Source: Platycnemis pennipes
Lineage: Eukaryota; Arthropoda; Insecta; Odonata; Platycnemididae
DNA length: 64,000 bases
Assembly (NCBI GenBank): GCA_933228895.1
Contig: OW121846.1
Location: 81,852,064 to 81,916,063 of the forward strand
Direction of reading: 5' to 3'
The notes beneath the pieces were generated by a model that saw nothing but the letters and a program-made list of their open reading frames with translations, made no database searches and had not been told where the DNA came from. Position 1 is the stretch's first letter, and each line of letters opens with the position of its first letter. The translations under genes were made by a program, and so were the position numbers. Positions 20,951 to 32,547 of the stretch are shown here, one piece after another.

Positions 20951-20952
20951 TA
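20951..20952. repeat. Right TA target duplication of foldback element
   Basis: TA directly after the tip GGGACACTCTG, matching 13042-13043. Satellite resumes with 'cattgtttggaagaagtgacc'. Confidence 0.7.
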
Positions 20953-21666
20953 CATTGTTTGGAAGAAGTGACCGACGTTGCATTTTTGGTGTAGGTACAT
21001 GCTTCAATTATTATATTTTGTATTTTTATTTTAAATTGTCTGAAATTTATATATCTTTAGCAGATGATATTTAAATGACATTTTTGGGATTTCACATTTT
21101 GGCATTTAAAATGTGACCTTATACTTTATTGATGGAATCTTAAGTCTCGTTCGCCATTATTTTATCTAATCCCACATTATTTCTTGTTCTAATCTGTGTG
21201 TTAACCTGATTGTAATTCTTATATTATGTTGATTGATTATTATTTGTCGATCAGCAAGTGCTCATAAAATTTAAAACATTAATTGACTTTATAAGAGTGT
21301 TGAAATTGATTTTTTATGTGCATGGTTAGCTTTTGGTGAATTTCATTGTTTGCGGCAGCAGCAGGGCTGAGAACTGAATGGGCTATTGGAATAAGTGGAG
21401 AAGTTGTCTCTTCACTTTGATTAAAAGTGAGTTTCAACTCCTCCAACTTATTGCTGTGGCTTAAATGCTTCCATGCCGAAGATTCTTCAAGATCCACTGA
21501 TTGTCATAAAATATTTTCTCAAGTTCACAAGTGCAGATATTGGCTCATTTACATTCATCTAGTTGCTGTCCTATCATTGTATGTCAATTGAGAAATGACC
21601 CTTCACTAGTTTATCCTGAGCAGTTACTTACATGTGTCAAATCTATTATTTTTTAAACCACCTATG
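20953..21666. repeat. Diverged satellite progenitor (part 2) and start of a 1442-type unit
   Basis: This resumes the progenitor unit after the foldback element ('gtgaccgacgttgc'), passes 'aatctgtgtgttaacctg' at about 21192 and the 'ggcagcagcagggctg' landmark near 21353, and is cut at 21666 by the inverted-repeat element. The unit that starts here continues at 22995. Confidence 0.85.
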
Positions 21667-21717
21667 CCCTAAGAAAAAAATACTATAGAACTATATATAG
21701 TGATTATAGGAATTCTA

Positions 21718-21972
21718 TAATCACTATAGAAATTTCTATAATCACTATAGAAATTTCTATAATCACTATAGAAATTTCTATAATCACTATAGGGTATAGT
21801 TCTATTGTCCTATAATCACTATGGGGTATAGTTCTATAGTCCTATAATCACTATGGGGTATAGTTCTATAGTCCTATAATCACTATGGGGTATAGTTCTA
21901 TTGTCCTATAATCACTATGGGGTATAGTTCTATAGTCCTATAATCACTATAGGGTATATTCCTATAATCACT
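21718..21972. repeat. 21-bp then 32-bp tandem repeats inside the inverted-repeat element
   Basis: The word 'taatcact' recurs at 21718, 21739, 21760, 21781 (21-bp steps, unit 'taatcactatagaaatttcta'-like), then at 21813, 21845, 21877, 21909, 21941 (exact 32-bp steps, with an added 'gggtatagttc' piece). A shorter set of the same words is near the right end (about 22846-22985). Confidence 0.9.
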
Positions 21973-22074
21973 ATAGGATACAGTTCTATAGTTTATACAT
22001 ACATAACTTACATAGACCTCTCATATACAGACATATTCTCCTGGACCATGCTGTCTATAAGAGAGAGCTCTGAA

Positions 22075-22104
22075 CATAATTTGAAACCTAGGTTTCAAAT
22101 TATG
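22075..22104. repeat. 30-bp perfect palindrome
   Basis: The left half CATAATTTGAAACCT is followed with no spacer by its exact reverse complement. It lies inside the inverted-repeat element and could extrude as a cruciform. No protein-binding assignment can be made. Confidence 0.9.
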
Positions 22105-22109
22105 TATCT

Positions 22110-22840
22110 TAAAAGCAAAACATTCTGAACATTTTATTTTTTATTCATCTCATATGGATTTAAATGTCACATTCATCTTATATCCATTCAAATGGATATC
22201 CATGATTGGATGATTTTCCTCAGTCCCTCGTAGACGGTATCGGACTTAGAGAAAAATCTAGTGCGCTCGCCGGAAAACAGGTTCTCAGCATTATGGAAGA
22301 AACTCTTATTTATCTCTCCTAGAGTTCAAAGAATATCAGAGACGTATATTTATAATGGTCATGCTTAATTTTGGCCACAAAATGGTTATTAGGGAAATGC
22401 TTTAACGGTGCAAATTATCCGTGTCAATCTTAGAGTAAAGTTAATAATCACAAACGGCTTAATGCCAGCCAGCAGCTGTATATATATATGGCCTCCCTGT
22501 CTCATTACCATAATTGGAAAATGTGTCAGGCCGTATGTCAAAGGTTGATAGGATACAAAGTAGTTAAGTTTAGGTCGTAAAGTAGGGGTAGTGAGTGAGA
22601 AGTAGTATGTGAGATAAAGATATTAATCATTCAGTAAGTGAGAATCACGATCCTTCATTTTCCTTTTCTTTTCAATTTTGTTCCTTTGGGGAACAGTTGG
22701 CAAAACGGATACGAATAATGGTTGGCCAACCGCTGCACCTAGAATAATAATAATATAGGAATCCTCATGACCAAACGTTGGCCCAGCCGTCTGTGCTACA
22801 TGGGTATGTTCCAAATACCTTAGCCATAGTGATTAAAGAA
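22110..22840. other. Interior of the inverted-repeat element
   Basis: About 730 bp of non-repetitive interior. The minus-strand open frame at 22623-22814 shows no recognisable domain and I do not call it a gene. It may be filler carried from an unknown source. Confidence 0.4.
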
Positions 22841-22994
22841 AACTATATATAATCACTATATATAGTCCTATAATCACTATATATAGTCCTATAATCACTA
22901 TGTTCCAAATAACTATAGGACTATAGCCATAGTGATTATAGAAAACTATATATAATCACTATATATAGTTCCATAGTATTTTTTTCTAAGGGTG

Positions 22995-24267
22995 GTAGTA
23001 CTTAAACAGTAATGTGATCAAGAGATGGTTCACCATGCCATAAATCTTATGTATTAATTATTTAGCTGTGAGGAGGAATGCTGACAAGTTGTCGTTATAC
23101 AATGATTGAATATTATTCTGACATTGCTGTCAGTTTTACCAGCAGATTTGTGGATAATGATTGTCATGTTAAGTAATTCACATATTTACTGTAATTCCAC
23201 AGGTTAGAAAGACTTCTTGGTCGATAACATCCAATCTCCTCATCGAAGTATGTCATCTCTGATTTAAACATACAGGTAAATATTTTCTCTTTTTATCCAC
23301 GGAGTATTCTGAATTTATGTTGATATTATTATTACATTCTGATACTTAATTAAAGCATGGATTTCTTTGATTTTATGCCATTTTGGTGATAGAACAGAAT
23401 AATTTTGGGGGAGTTATTTTCTTAGAAAATAATCCCATGGACCTTGAAAAGCTTAAGTTTAAGAGTCAGATTTTTAATACTAGCACCTGACGTGCAACGG
23501 TACTCATGAAAATGGACATTGGTAGGGTTGATGCGCCTCCTGCTAGGGTTGACACCTGACCTGGAATTCCAGGAGTCTCCATGAATCAGACCTTTTCTGG
23601 CACGTTCCATGGTAGTAATCAAATATTCCTGAAATTTTGGAGTCTGTTGATCAATCAAAATTTGTTTGCTTTCAGTGGTGATTAAAATTATTTAATAACT
23701 CATATTTCCAGGTGAATGTTATAGCTTTCATTTAGTTTACTTATTTCTTTAGCCTTATCAGAGATTCATCTGCTATCTCACTATCCCAGAGTTTTCTCCA
23801 GGTAAATTAAAAATCTACTGAAGTGCTATCAAAGTAGAGACCCTAGTTACTGTCATCAAACATTATCCATATCAAATATGTTGGGGTCTGATAGACAGTT
23901 AAATTTGGAAAGATGGAATCTTAAGTCTCGTTTGCCATTAATTTAATTATCCCACATTATTTTTTGTTCTAATCTGTGTGTTAACCTGATTGTAACTCTT
24001 ATATTATGTTGATTGATTATTATTTGTCGATCATAATATTTTAAAACAATAATTGACTTAATAAGAGTGTTGAAATTGATTATTTTTGTGCATGGTTTGG
24101 TTTTGGTGAATTTTATTGTTTGTGGCAGCAGCAGGGCTGAGAACTGAATGGGCTATTGGAATAAGTGGAGAAGTTGTCTCATCACTTTGATTAAAAGTGA
24201 GTTTCAACTCCTCCAACTTATTGCTGTGGCTTAAATGCTTCCATGCCGAAGATTCTTTAAGATCCAC
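22995..24267. repeat. Satellite unit 0 (1442-type, split by the inverted-repeat element)
   Basis: Right-hand part of the unit that begins at 21498. It carries the 'atgttgggg/ttaaattt' haplotype at the deletion junction. It also has private changes, such as 'gatgcgcctcc' near 23530 and Lys-coding 'tctttaag' near 24254. Confidence 0.85.
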
Positions 24268-25709
24268 TGATTGTCATAAAATATTTTCTCAAGTTCACAA
24301 GTGCAGATATTGGCTCATTTACATTCATCTAGTTGCTGTCCTATCATTGTATGTCAATTGAGAAATGACCCTTCACTAGTTTATCCTGAGCAGTTACTTA
24401 CATGTGTGAAATATATTATTTTTTAAACCACCTATGGTAGTACTTAAACAGTAATGTGATCAAGAGATGGTTCACCATGCCATAAATCTTATGTATTAAT
24501 TATTTAGCTGTGAGGAGGAATGCTGACAAGTTGTTGTTATAGAATGATTGAATATTATTCTAACATTGCTGTTAGTTTTACCAGCAGATTTGTGGATAAT
24601 GATTGTCATGTTAAGTAATTCACATATTTACTGTAATTCCACAGGTCAGAAAGACTTCTTGGTCGATAACATCCAATCTCCTCATCGAAGTATGTCATCT
24701 CTGATTTAAACATACAGGTAAATATTTTCTCTTTTTATCCACGGAGTATTCTGAATTTATGTTGATATTATTATTACATTCTGATACTTAATTAAAGCAT
24801 GGATTTCTTTGATTTTATGCCATTTTGGTGATAGAACAGAATAATTTTGGGGGAGTTATTTTCTTAGAAACTAATCCCATGGACCTTGAAAAGCTTAAGT
24901 TTAAGAGTCAGATTTTTAATACTAGCACCTGACGTGCAACGGTACTCATGAAAATGGACATTGGTAGGGTTGATGCTCCTCCTGCTAGGGTTGACACCTG
25001 ACCTGGAATTCCAGGAGTCTCCATGAATCAGACCTTTTCTGGCACGTTCCATGGTAGTAATCAAATATTCCTGAAATTTTGGAGTCTGTTGATCAATCAA
25101 AATTTGTTTGCTTTCAGTGGTGATTAAAATTGTTTAATAACTCATATTTCCAGGTGAATGTTATAGCTTTCATTTAGTTTACTTATTTCTTTAGCCTTAT
25201 CAGAGATTCATCTGCTATCTCACTATCCCAGAGTTTTCTCCAGCTAAATTAAAAATCTACTGAAGTGCTATCAAAGTAGAGACCCTAGTTACTGTCATCA
25301 AACATTATCCATTTCAAATATGTTGGGGTCTGATAGACAGTTAAATTTGGAAAGATGGAATCTTAAGTCTCGTTTGCCATTAATTTAATTATCCCACATT
25401 ATTTTTTGTTCTAATCTGTGTGTTAACCTGATTGTAACTCTTATATTATGTTGATTGATTATTATTTGTCGATCATAATATTTTAAAACAATAATTGACT
25501 TAATAAGAGTGTTGAAATTGATTATTTTTGTGCATGGTTTGGTTTTGGTGAATTTTATTGTTTGTGGCAGCAGCAGGGCTGAGAACTGAATGGGCTATTG
25601 GAATAAGTGGAGAAGTTGTCTCATCACTTTGATTAAAAGTGAGTTTCAACTCCTCCAACTTATTGCTGTGGCTTAAATGCTTCCATGCCGAAGATTCTTC
25701 AAGATCCAC
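24268..25709. repeat. Satellite unit 1, 1442 bp
   Basis: G-haplotype ('atgttgggg...ttaaattt' near 25320). First member of a 4140-bp block repeated at 28408. Confidence 0.9.
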
Positions 25710-26142
25710 TGATTGTCATAAAATATTTTCTCAAGTTCACAAGTGCAGATATTGGCTCATTTACATTCATCTAGTTGCTGTCCTATCCCTGTATGTCAAT
25801 TGAGAAATGAACCTTCAGTAGTTTACCCTGAGCAGTTACTTACATGTGTGAAATCCATAATTTTTTAAACCACCTATGGTAGTACTTAAATAGTAATGTG
25901 ATCAAGAGATGGTGTTCACCATGCCATAAATCTTATTTATTAATTATTTAGCTGTGAGGAGGAATGCTGACAAGTTGTCGTAATAGAATGATTGAATATT
26001 ATCAGGTCAGAATGAGTTCTTGGTGGATCACATTTAATCTCCTCATCAAAGTATGTCATCTCTGATTTAAACATACATGTAAAAATTTTCTCTTTTTATT
26101 GACTGTGTATCTGAATTTATGTTGATATTATTAATACATTCT

Positions 26143-26185
26143 AAGACTTAATTAATGCATGGATATCATGCATTAATTAAGTCTT
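26143..26185. repeat. Perfect inverted repeat, hairpin 1 (1874-bp unit)
   Basis: A 19-bp arm, AAGACTTAATTAATGCATG, then a 5-bp loop and its exact reverse complement. The same structure starts at 30283, 41633, 47833, 53415, 60439 and 63137, once in every 1874-type unit and nowhere else. Confidence 0.92.
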
Positions 26186-26220
26186 CAATCCATGCATTAA
26201 TATCATTTATGCATGGATTG
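26186..26220. repeat. Perfect inverted repeat, hairpin 2 (1874-bp unit)
   Basis: A 12-bp arm, CAATCCATGCAT, an 11-bp loop and its exact reverse complement, abutting hairpin 1. Immediately after it the sequence jumps about 470 bp ahead relative to the progenitor, so the hairpins sit exactly on a deletion junction. Confidence 0.9.
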
Positions 26221-27583
26221 AAGAGAAAGTCACTTGTCACATGACTTTCAAAGAGTGAATTGGGATGCATTAGGCGTGGCCTAACCTCTCAAAAATTCAG
26301 TCACTCTCAGACCTGTTTGGAGTACACTTCTTGGATCTGATTACTATGTTGCCAATGCATACAGTTGTCTGAGAACAATAGGGAGGATAACTCTTTAAAT
26401 GACAGTGGTGCAGAATTCTCGTGGCCCACTCCATTTTAGATATTGTGACTGATTCCTTTCTATATGTGGTTCTTCCATAAAGGGCTGTCACAACTTAAAA
26501 TTTACGTTCGAATTCAGTTAATCAGGGTGACAGAGGGGAACCCCCTACTATTGACAAGAATGGTCGCTCGGAAGGAAGCACTCCGAAGTTGTCGCGAAAA
26601 TAATGAGGTACGCAGAAATAGGGTATTAAATTAGCAGGTATCTATCTATATCACCCGTAATTGATTTCCTACAAGCCACGTGGTTCATTTTAGGATACCA
26701 TGTATGGTAATCCGGTAGCTGAGCTGCGTAATTGTCATTTCATGGTCATTCGTGTCATGGGTCTTTGATTCTTCGTGGGCAAGAAACGATGTTTCGGTGT
26801 CGAGTTTTCTCATTGATAATTACAAAAATTTCCTTCATGTAATTATTGTAACAATTTTCTTGGCAATTACCAAGGAAATATAAGATAGTGCTATCGGTAG
26901 TTGTACTTACTAAGGTTATAGAAATATTATTACGAAATTAGAATCATTACGTGGCCTTTGTTGGCCTGGTGTAACAATTGGTGACCGTAATTTGATCTCA
27001 GTTTTACCGTTTCCAAAAATATTATTGGAAAATTAAACATTGTTTGGAAGAAGTGACCGACGTTGATTTTTGGTATAGGTACATTCTTCAATTCTTATAT
27101 TTTATATATTTATTTTAAATGATGTAAAATTTATATATCTCTGGAGCAATTGATATTTTAATGACATTTTTGGGATTTCACATTTTGGTATTTAAAATGA
27201 GACCTTATACTTTATTGATGGAATCTTAAGTCTCGTTTGCCATTAATTTAATTATCCCACATTAGTTTTTGTTCTAATCTGTGTGTTAACCTGATTGTAA
27301 TTCTTATATTATGTTGATTGATTATTATTTGTCGATCAGCAGGTGCTCATAATATTTTAAAACAATAATTGACTTAATAAGAGTGTTGAAATTGATTATT
27401 TTTGTGCATCGTTTGGTTTTGGTGAATTTTAATGTTTGTGGCAGCAGCAGGGCTGAGAACTGAATGGGCTATTGGAATAAGTGGAGAAGTTGTCTCTTCA
27501 CTTTGATTAAAAGTGAAATTCAACTCCTCCAACTTATTGCTGTGGCTTAAATGCTTCCATGCCGAAGATTCTTCAAGATCCAC

Positions 27584-28407
27584 TGATTGTCATAAAATAT
27601 TTTCTCAAGTTCACAAGCGCAGATATTGGCTCATTTACATTCATCTAGGAGCTGTCCTATCCTTGTATGTCAATTGAGAAATGACCCTTCACAAGTTTAT
27701 CCTGAGCAGTTACTTACATGTGTCATAATCCATTATTTTTTAAACCACCTATGGTAGTACTTAAACAGTAATGTGATCAAGAGATGGTTCACCATGCCAT
27801 AAATCTTATTTATTAATTATTTAGCTGTGAGGAGGAATGCCAGAATTCCAGGTGAATGTTATAGCTTTCATTTAGTTTACTTATTTCTTTAGCCTTATCA
27901 GAGATTCATCTGCTATCTCACTATCCCAGAGTTTTCTCCAGCTAAATTAAAAATCTACTGAAGTGCTATCAAAGTAGAGACCCCAGTTACTGTCATCAAA
28001 CATTATCCATTTCAAATATGTTGGGGTCTGATAGACAGTTAAATTTGGAAAGATGGAATCTTAAGTCTCGTTTGCCATTAATTTAATTATCCCACATTAT
28101 TTTTTGTTCTAATCTGTGTGTTAACCTGATTGTAACTCTTATATTATGTTGATTGATTATTATTTGTCGATCATAATATTTTAAAACAATAATTGACTGA
28201 ATAAGAGTGTTGAAATTGATTATTTTTGTGCATGGTTTGGTTTTGGTGAATTTTATTGTTTGTGGCAGCAGCAGGGCTGAGAACTGAATGGGCTATTGGA
28301 ATAAGTGGAGAAGTTGTCTCATCACTTTGATTAAAAGTGAGTTTCAACTCCTCCAACTTATTGCTGTGGCTTAAATGCTTCCATGCCGAAGATTCTTCAA
28401 GATCCAC
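27584..28407. repeat. Satellite unit 3, 824 bp
   Basis: The deletion junction reads 'gaggaatgccagaattccagg' (near 27831-27851). The eight bases 'ccagaatt' are present in neither neighbour at this point. G-haplotype. Confidence 0.9.
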
Positions 28408-29849
28408 TGATTGTCATAAAATATTTTCTCAAGTTCACAAGTGCAGATATTGGCTCATTTACATTCATCTAGTTGCTGTCCTATCATTGTATGTCAATTG
28501 AGAAATGACCCTTCACTAGTTTATCCTGAGCAGTTACTTACATGTGTCAAATATATTATTTTTTAAACCACCTATGGTAGTACTTAAACAGTAATGTGAT
28601 CAAGAGATGGTTCACCATGCCATAAATCTTATGTATTAATTATTTAGCTGTGAGGAGGAATGCTGACAAGTTGTTGTTATAGAATGATTGAATATTATTC
28701 TAACATTGCTGTTAGTTTTACCAGCAGATTTGTGGATAATGATTGTCATGTTAAGTAATTCACATATTTACTGTAATTCCACAGGTCAGAAAGACTTCTT
28801 GGTCGATAACATCCAATCTCCTCATCGAAGTATGTCATCTCTGATTTAAACATACAGGTAAATATTTTCTCTTTTTATCCACGGAGTATTCTGAATTTAT
28901 GTTGATATTATTATTACATTCTGATACTTAATTAAAGCATGGATTTCTTTGATTTTATGCCATTTTGGTGATAGAACAGAATAATTTTGGGGGAGTTATT
29001 TTCTTAGAAAATAATCCCATGGACCTTGAAAAGCTTAAGTTTAAGAGTCAGATTTTTAATACTAGCACCTGACGTGCAACGGTACTCATGAAAATGGACA
29101 TTGGTAGGGTTGATGCTCCTCCTGCTAGGGTTGACACCTGACCTGGAATTCCAGGAGTCTCCATGAATCAGACCTTTTCTGGCACGTTCCATGGCAGTAA
29201 TCAAATATTCCTGAAATTTTGGAGTCTGTTGATCAATCAAAATTTGTTTGCTTTCAGTGGTGATTAAAATTGTTTAATAACTCATATTTCCAGGTGAATG
29301 TTATAGCTTTCATTTAGTTTACTTATTTCTTTAGCCTTATCAGAGATTCATCTGCTATCTCACTATCCCAGAGTTTTCTCCAGGTAAATTAAAAATCTAC
29401 TGAAGTGCTATCAAAGTAGAGATCCTAGTTACTGTCATCAAACATTATCCATTTCAAATATTTTGGGGTCTGATAGACAGTTATATTTGGAAAGATGGAA
29501 TCTTAAGTCTCGTTTGCCATTAATTTAATTATCCCACATTATTTTTTGTTCTAATCTGTGTGTTAACCTGATTGTAACTCTTATATTATGTTGATTGATT
29601 ATTATTTGTCGATCATAATATTTTAAAACAATAATTGACTTAATAAGAGTGTTGAAATTGATTATTTTTGTGCATGGTTTGGTTTTGGTGAATTTTATTG
29701 TTTGTGGCAGCAGCAGGGCTGAGAACTGAATGGGCTATTGGAATAAGTGGAGAAGTTGTCTCATCACTTTGATTAAAAGTGAGTTTCAACTCCTCCAACT
29801 TATTGCTGTGGCTTAAATGCTTCCATGCCGAAGATTCTTCAAGATCCAC
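28408..29849. repeat. Satellite unit 4, 1442 bp
   Basis: T-haplotype ('attttgggg...ttatattt' near 29460), unlike unit 1, although both precede an 1874-bp unit. Confidence 0.9.
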
Positions 29850-31723
29850 TGATTGTCATAAAATATTTTCTCAAGTTCACAAGTGCAGATATTGGCTCAT
29901 TTACATTCATCTAGTTGCTGTCCTATCCCTGTATGTCAATTGAGAAATGAACCTTCAGTAGTTTACCCTGAGCAGTTACTTACATGTGTGAAATCCATAA
30001 TTTTTTAAACCACCTATGGTAGTACTTAAATAGTAATGTGATCAAGAGATGGTGTTCACCATGCCATAAATCTTATTTATTAATTATTTAGCTGTGAGGA
30101 GGAATGCTGACAAGTTGTCGTAATAGAATGATTGAATATTATCAGGTCAGAATGAGTTCTTGGTGGATCACATTTAATCTCCTCATCAAAGTATGTCATC
30201 TCTGATTTAAACATACATGTAAAAATTTTCTCTTTTTATTGACTGTGTATCTGAATTTATGTTGATATTATTAATACATTCTAAGACTTAATTAATGCAT
30301 GGATATCATGCATTAATTAAGTCTTCAATCCATGCATTAATATCATTTATGCATGGATTGAAGAGAAAGTCACTTGTCACATGACTTTCAAAGAGTGAAT
30401 TGGGATGCATTAGGCGTGGCCTAACCTCTCAAAAATTCAGTCACTCTCAGACCTGTTTGGAGTACACTTCTTGGATCTGATTACTATGTTGCCAATGCAT
30501 ACAGTTGTCTGAGAACAATAGGGAGGATAACTCTTTAAATGACAGTGGTGCAGAATTCTCGTGGCCCACTCCATTTTAGATATTGTGACTGATTCCTTTC
30601 TATATGTGGTTCTTCCATTAAGGGCTGTCACAACTTAAAATTTACGTTCGAATTCAGTTAATCAGGGTGACAGAGGGGAACCCCCTACTATTGACAAGAA
30701 TGGTCGCTCGGAAGGAAGCACTCCGAAGTTGTCGCGAAAATAATGAGGTACGCAGAAATAGGGTATTAAATTAGCAGGTATCTATCTATATCACCCGTAA
30801 TTGATTTCCTACAAGCCACGTGGTTCATTTTAGGATACCATGTATGGTAATCCGGTAGCTGAGCTGCGTAATTGTCATTTCATGGTCATTCGTGTCATGG
30901 GTCTTTGATTCTTCGTGGGCAAGAAACGATGTTTCGGTGTCGAGTTTTCTCATTGATAATTACAAAAATTTCCTTCATGTAATTATTGTAACAATTTTCT
31001 TGGCAATTACCAAGGAAATATAAGATAGTGCTATCGGTAGTTGTACTTACTAAGGTTATAGAAATATTATTACGAAATTAGAATCATTACGTGGCCTTTG
31101 TTGGCCTGGTGTAACAATTGGTGACCGTAATTTGATCTCAGTTTTACCGTTTCCAAAAATATTATTGGAAAATTAAACATTGTTTGGAAGAAGTGACCGA
31201 CGTTGATTTTTGGTATAGGTACATTCTTCAATTCTTATATTTTATATATTTATTTTAAATGATGTAAAATTTATATATCTCTGGAGCAATTGATATTTTA
31301 ATGACATTTTTGGGATTTCACATTTTGGTATTTAAAATGAGACCTTATACTTTATTGATGGAATCTTAAGTCTCGTTTGCCATTAATTTAATTATCCCAC
31401 ATTAGTTTTTGTTCTAATCTGTGTGTTAACCTGATTGTAATTCTTATATTATGTTGATTGATTATTATTTGTCGATCAGCAGGTGCTCATAATATTTTAA
31501 AACAATAATTGACTTAATAAGAGTGTTGAAATTGATTATTTTTGTGCATCGTTTGGTTTTGGTGAATTTTAATGTTTGTGGCAGCAGCAGGGCTGAGAAC
31601 TGAATGGGCTATTGGAATAAGTGGAGAAGTTGTCTCTTCACTTTGATTAAAAGTGAAATTCAACTCCTCCAACTTATTGCTGTGGCTTAAATGCTTCCAT
31701 GCCGAAGATTCTTCAAGATCCAC
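29850..31723. repeat. Satellite unit 5, 1874 bp
   Basis: Almost identical to unit 2 (offset 4140). It has a private 'ttccattaagg' near 30613. Confidence 0.9.
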
Positions 31724-32547
31724 TGATTGTCATAAAATATTTTCTCAAGTTCACAAGCGCAGATATTGGCTCATTTACATTCATCTAGGAGCTGTCCTAT
31801 CCTTGTATGTCAATTGAGAAATGACCCTTCACAAGTTTATCCTGAGCAGTTACTTACATGTGTCATAATCCATTATTTTTTAAACCACCTATGGTAGTAC
31901 TTAAACAGTAATGTGATCAAGAGATGGTTCACCATGCCATAAATCTTATTTATTAATTATTTAGCTGTGAGGAGGAATGCCAGAATTCCAGGTGAATGTT
32001 ATAGCTTTCATTTAGTTTACTTATTTCTTTAGCCTTATCAGAGATTCATCTGCTATCTCACTATCCCAGAGTTTTCTCCAGCTAAATTAAAAATCTACTG
32101 AAGTGCTATCAAAGTAGAGACCCTAGTTACTGTCATCAAACATTATCCATTTCAAATATGTTGGGGTCTGATAGACAGTTAAATTTGGAAAGATGGAATC
32201 TTAAGTCTCGTTTGCCATTAATTTAATTATCCCACATTATTTTTTGTTCTAATCTGTGTGTTAACCTGATTGTAACTCTTATATTATGTTGATTGATTAT
32301 TATTTGTCGATCATAATATTTTAAAACAATAATTGACTGAATAAGAGTGTTGAAATTGATTATTTTTGTGCATGGTTTGGTTTTGGTGAATTTTATTGTT
32401 TGTGGCAGCAGCAGGGCTGAGAACTGAATGGGCTATTGGAATAAGTGGAGAAGTTGTCTCATCACTTTGATTAAAAGTGAGTTTCAACTCCTCCAACTTA
32501 TTGCTGTGGCTTAAATGCTTCCATGCCGAAGATTCTTCAAGATCCAC
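31724..32547. repeat. Satellite unit 6, 824 bp
   Basis: Same junction as unit 3. Differs from it by 'gaccct' versus 'gacccc' near 32124. G-haplotype. Confidence 0.9.

Larger units (their letters stand above)
21667..22992. mobile_element. Non-autonomous inverted-repeat element (1326 bp)
   Basis: The left end is CCCTAAGAAAAAAATACTATAG. The right end is its inverted copy with one mismatch at base 5. Both subterminal regions are full of 'ctataatcactata' words. A 'tg' at 21665-21666 and at 22993-22994 is a candidate 2-bp target duplication. Removing 1326 + 2 bp from the interrupted satellite unit (landmarks 21497 and 24267) leaves exactly 1442 bp, which strongly supports these ends. No transposase is visible. 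The CCCT tips resemble those of piggyBac-like ends, but the TTAA duplication required for that group is absent, so I leave it unclassified. Confidence 0.85.
25710..27583. repeat. Satellite unit 2, 1874 bp
   Basis: Contains the double-hairpin scar at 26143-26220. Shares 'gcatcgtttgg' and 'tttaatgttt' with units 5 and 17 only. Confidence 0.9.

Noticed and set aside
21705..21990. CRISPR-like array because of regular 32-bp steps
   Set aside because: There are no unique spacers, the repeats are low-complexity AT words inside a transposon end, and the context is eukaryotic.
22623..22814. 63-codon minus-strand frame inside the inverted-repeat element
   Set aside because: No transposase-like motif and no repeat family support; the length is expected by chance.
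21667..22992. piggyBac-like assignment based on CCCT tips
   Set aside because: The TTAA target duplication that defines this group is not present at either side.
26297..26491. 64-codon frame repeated in each 1874-bp unit
   Set aside because: Starts at GTG, not ATG, and is present only because the units are near-identical copies.
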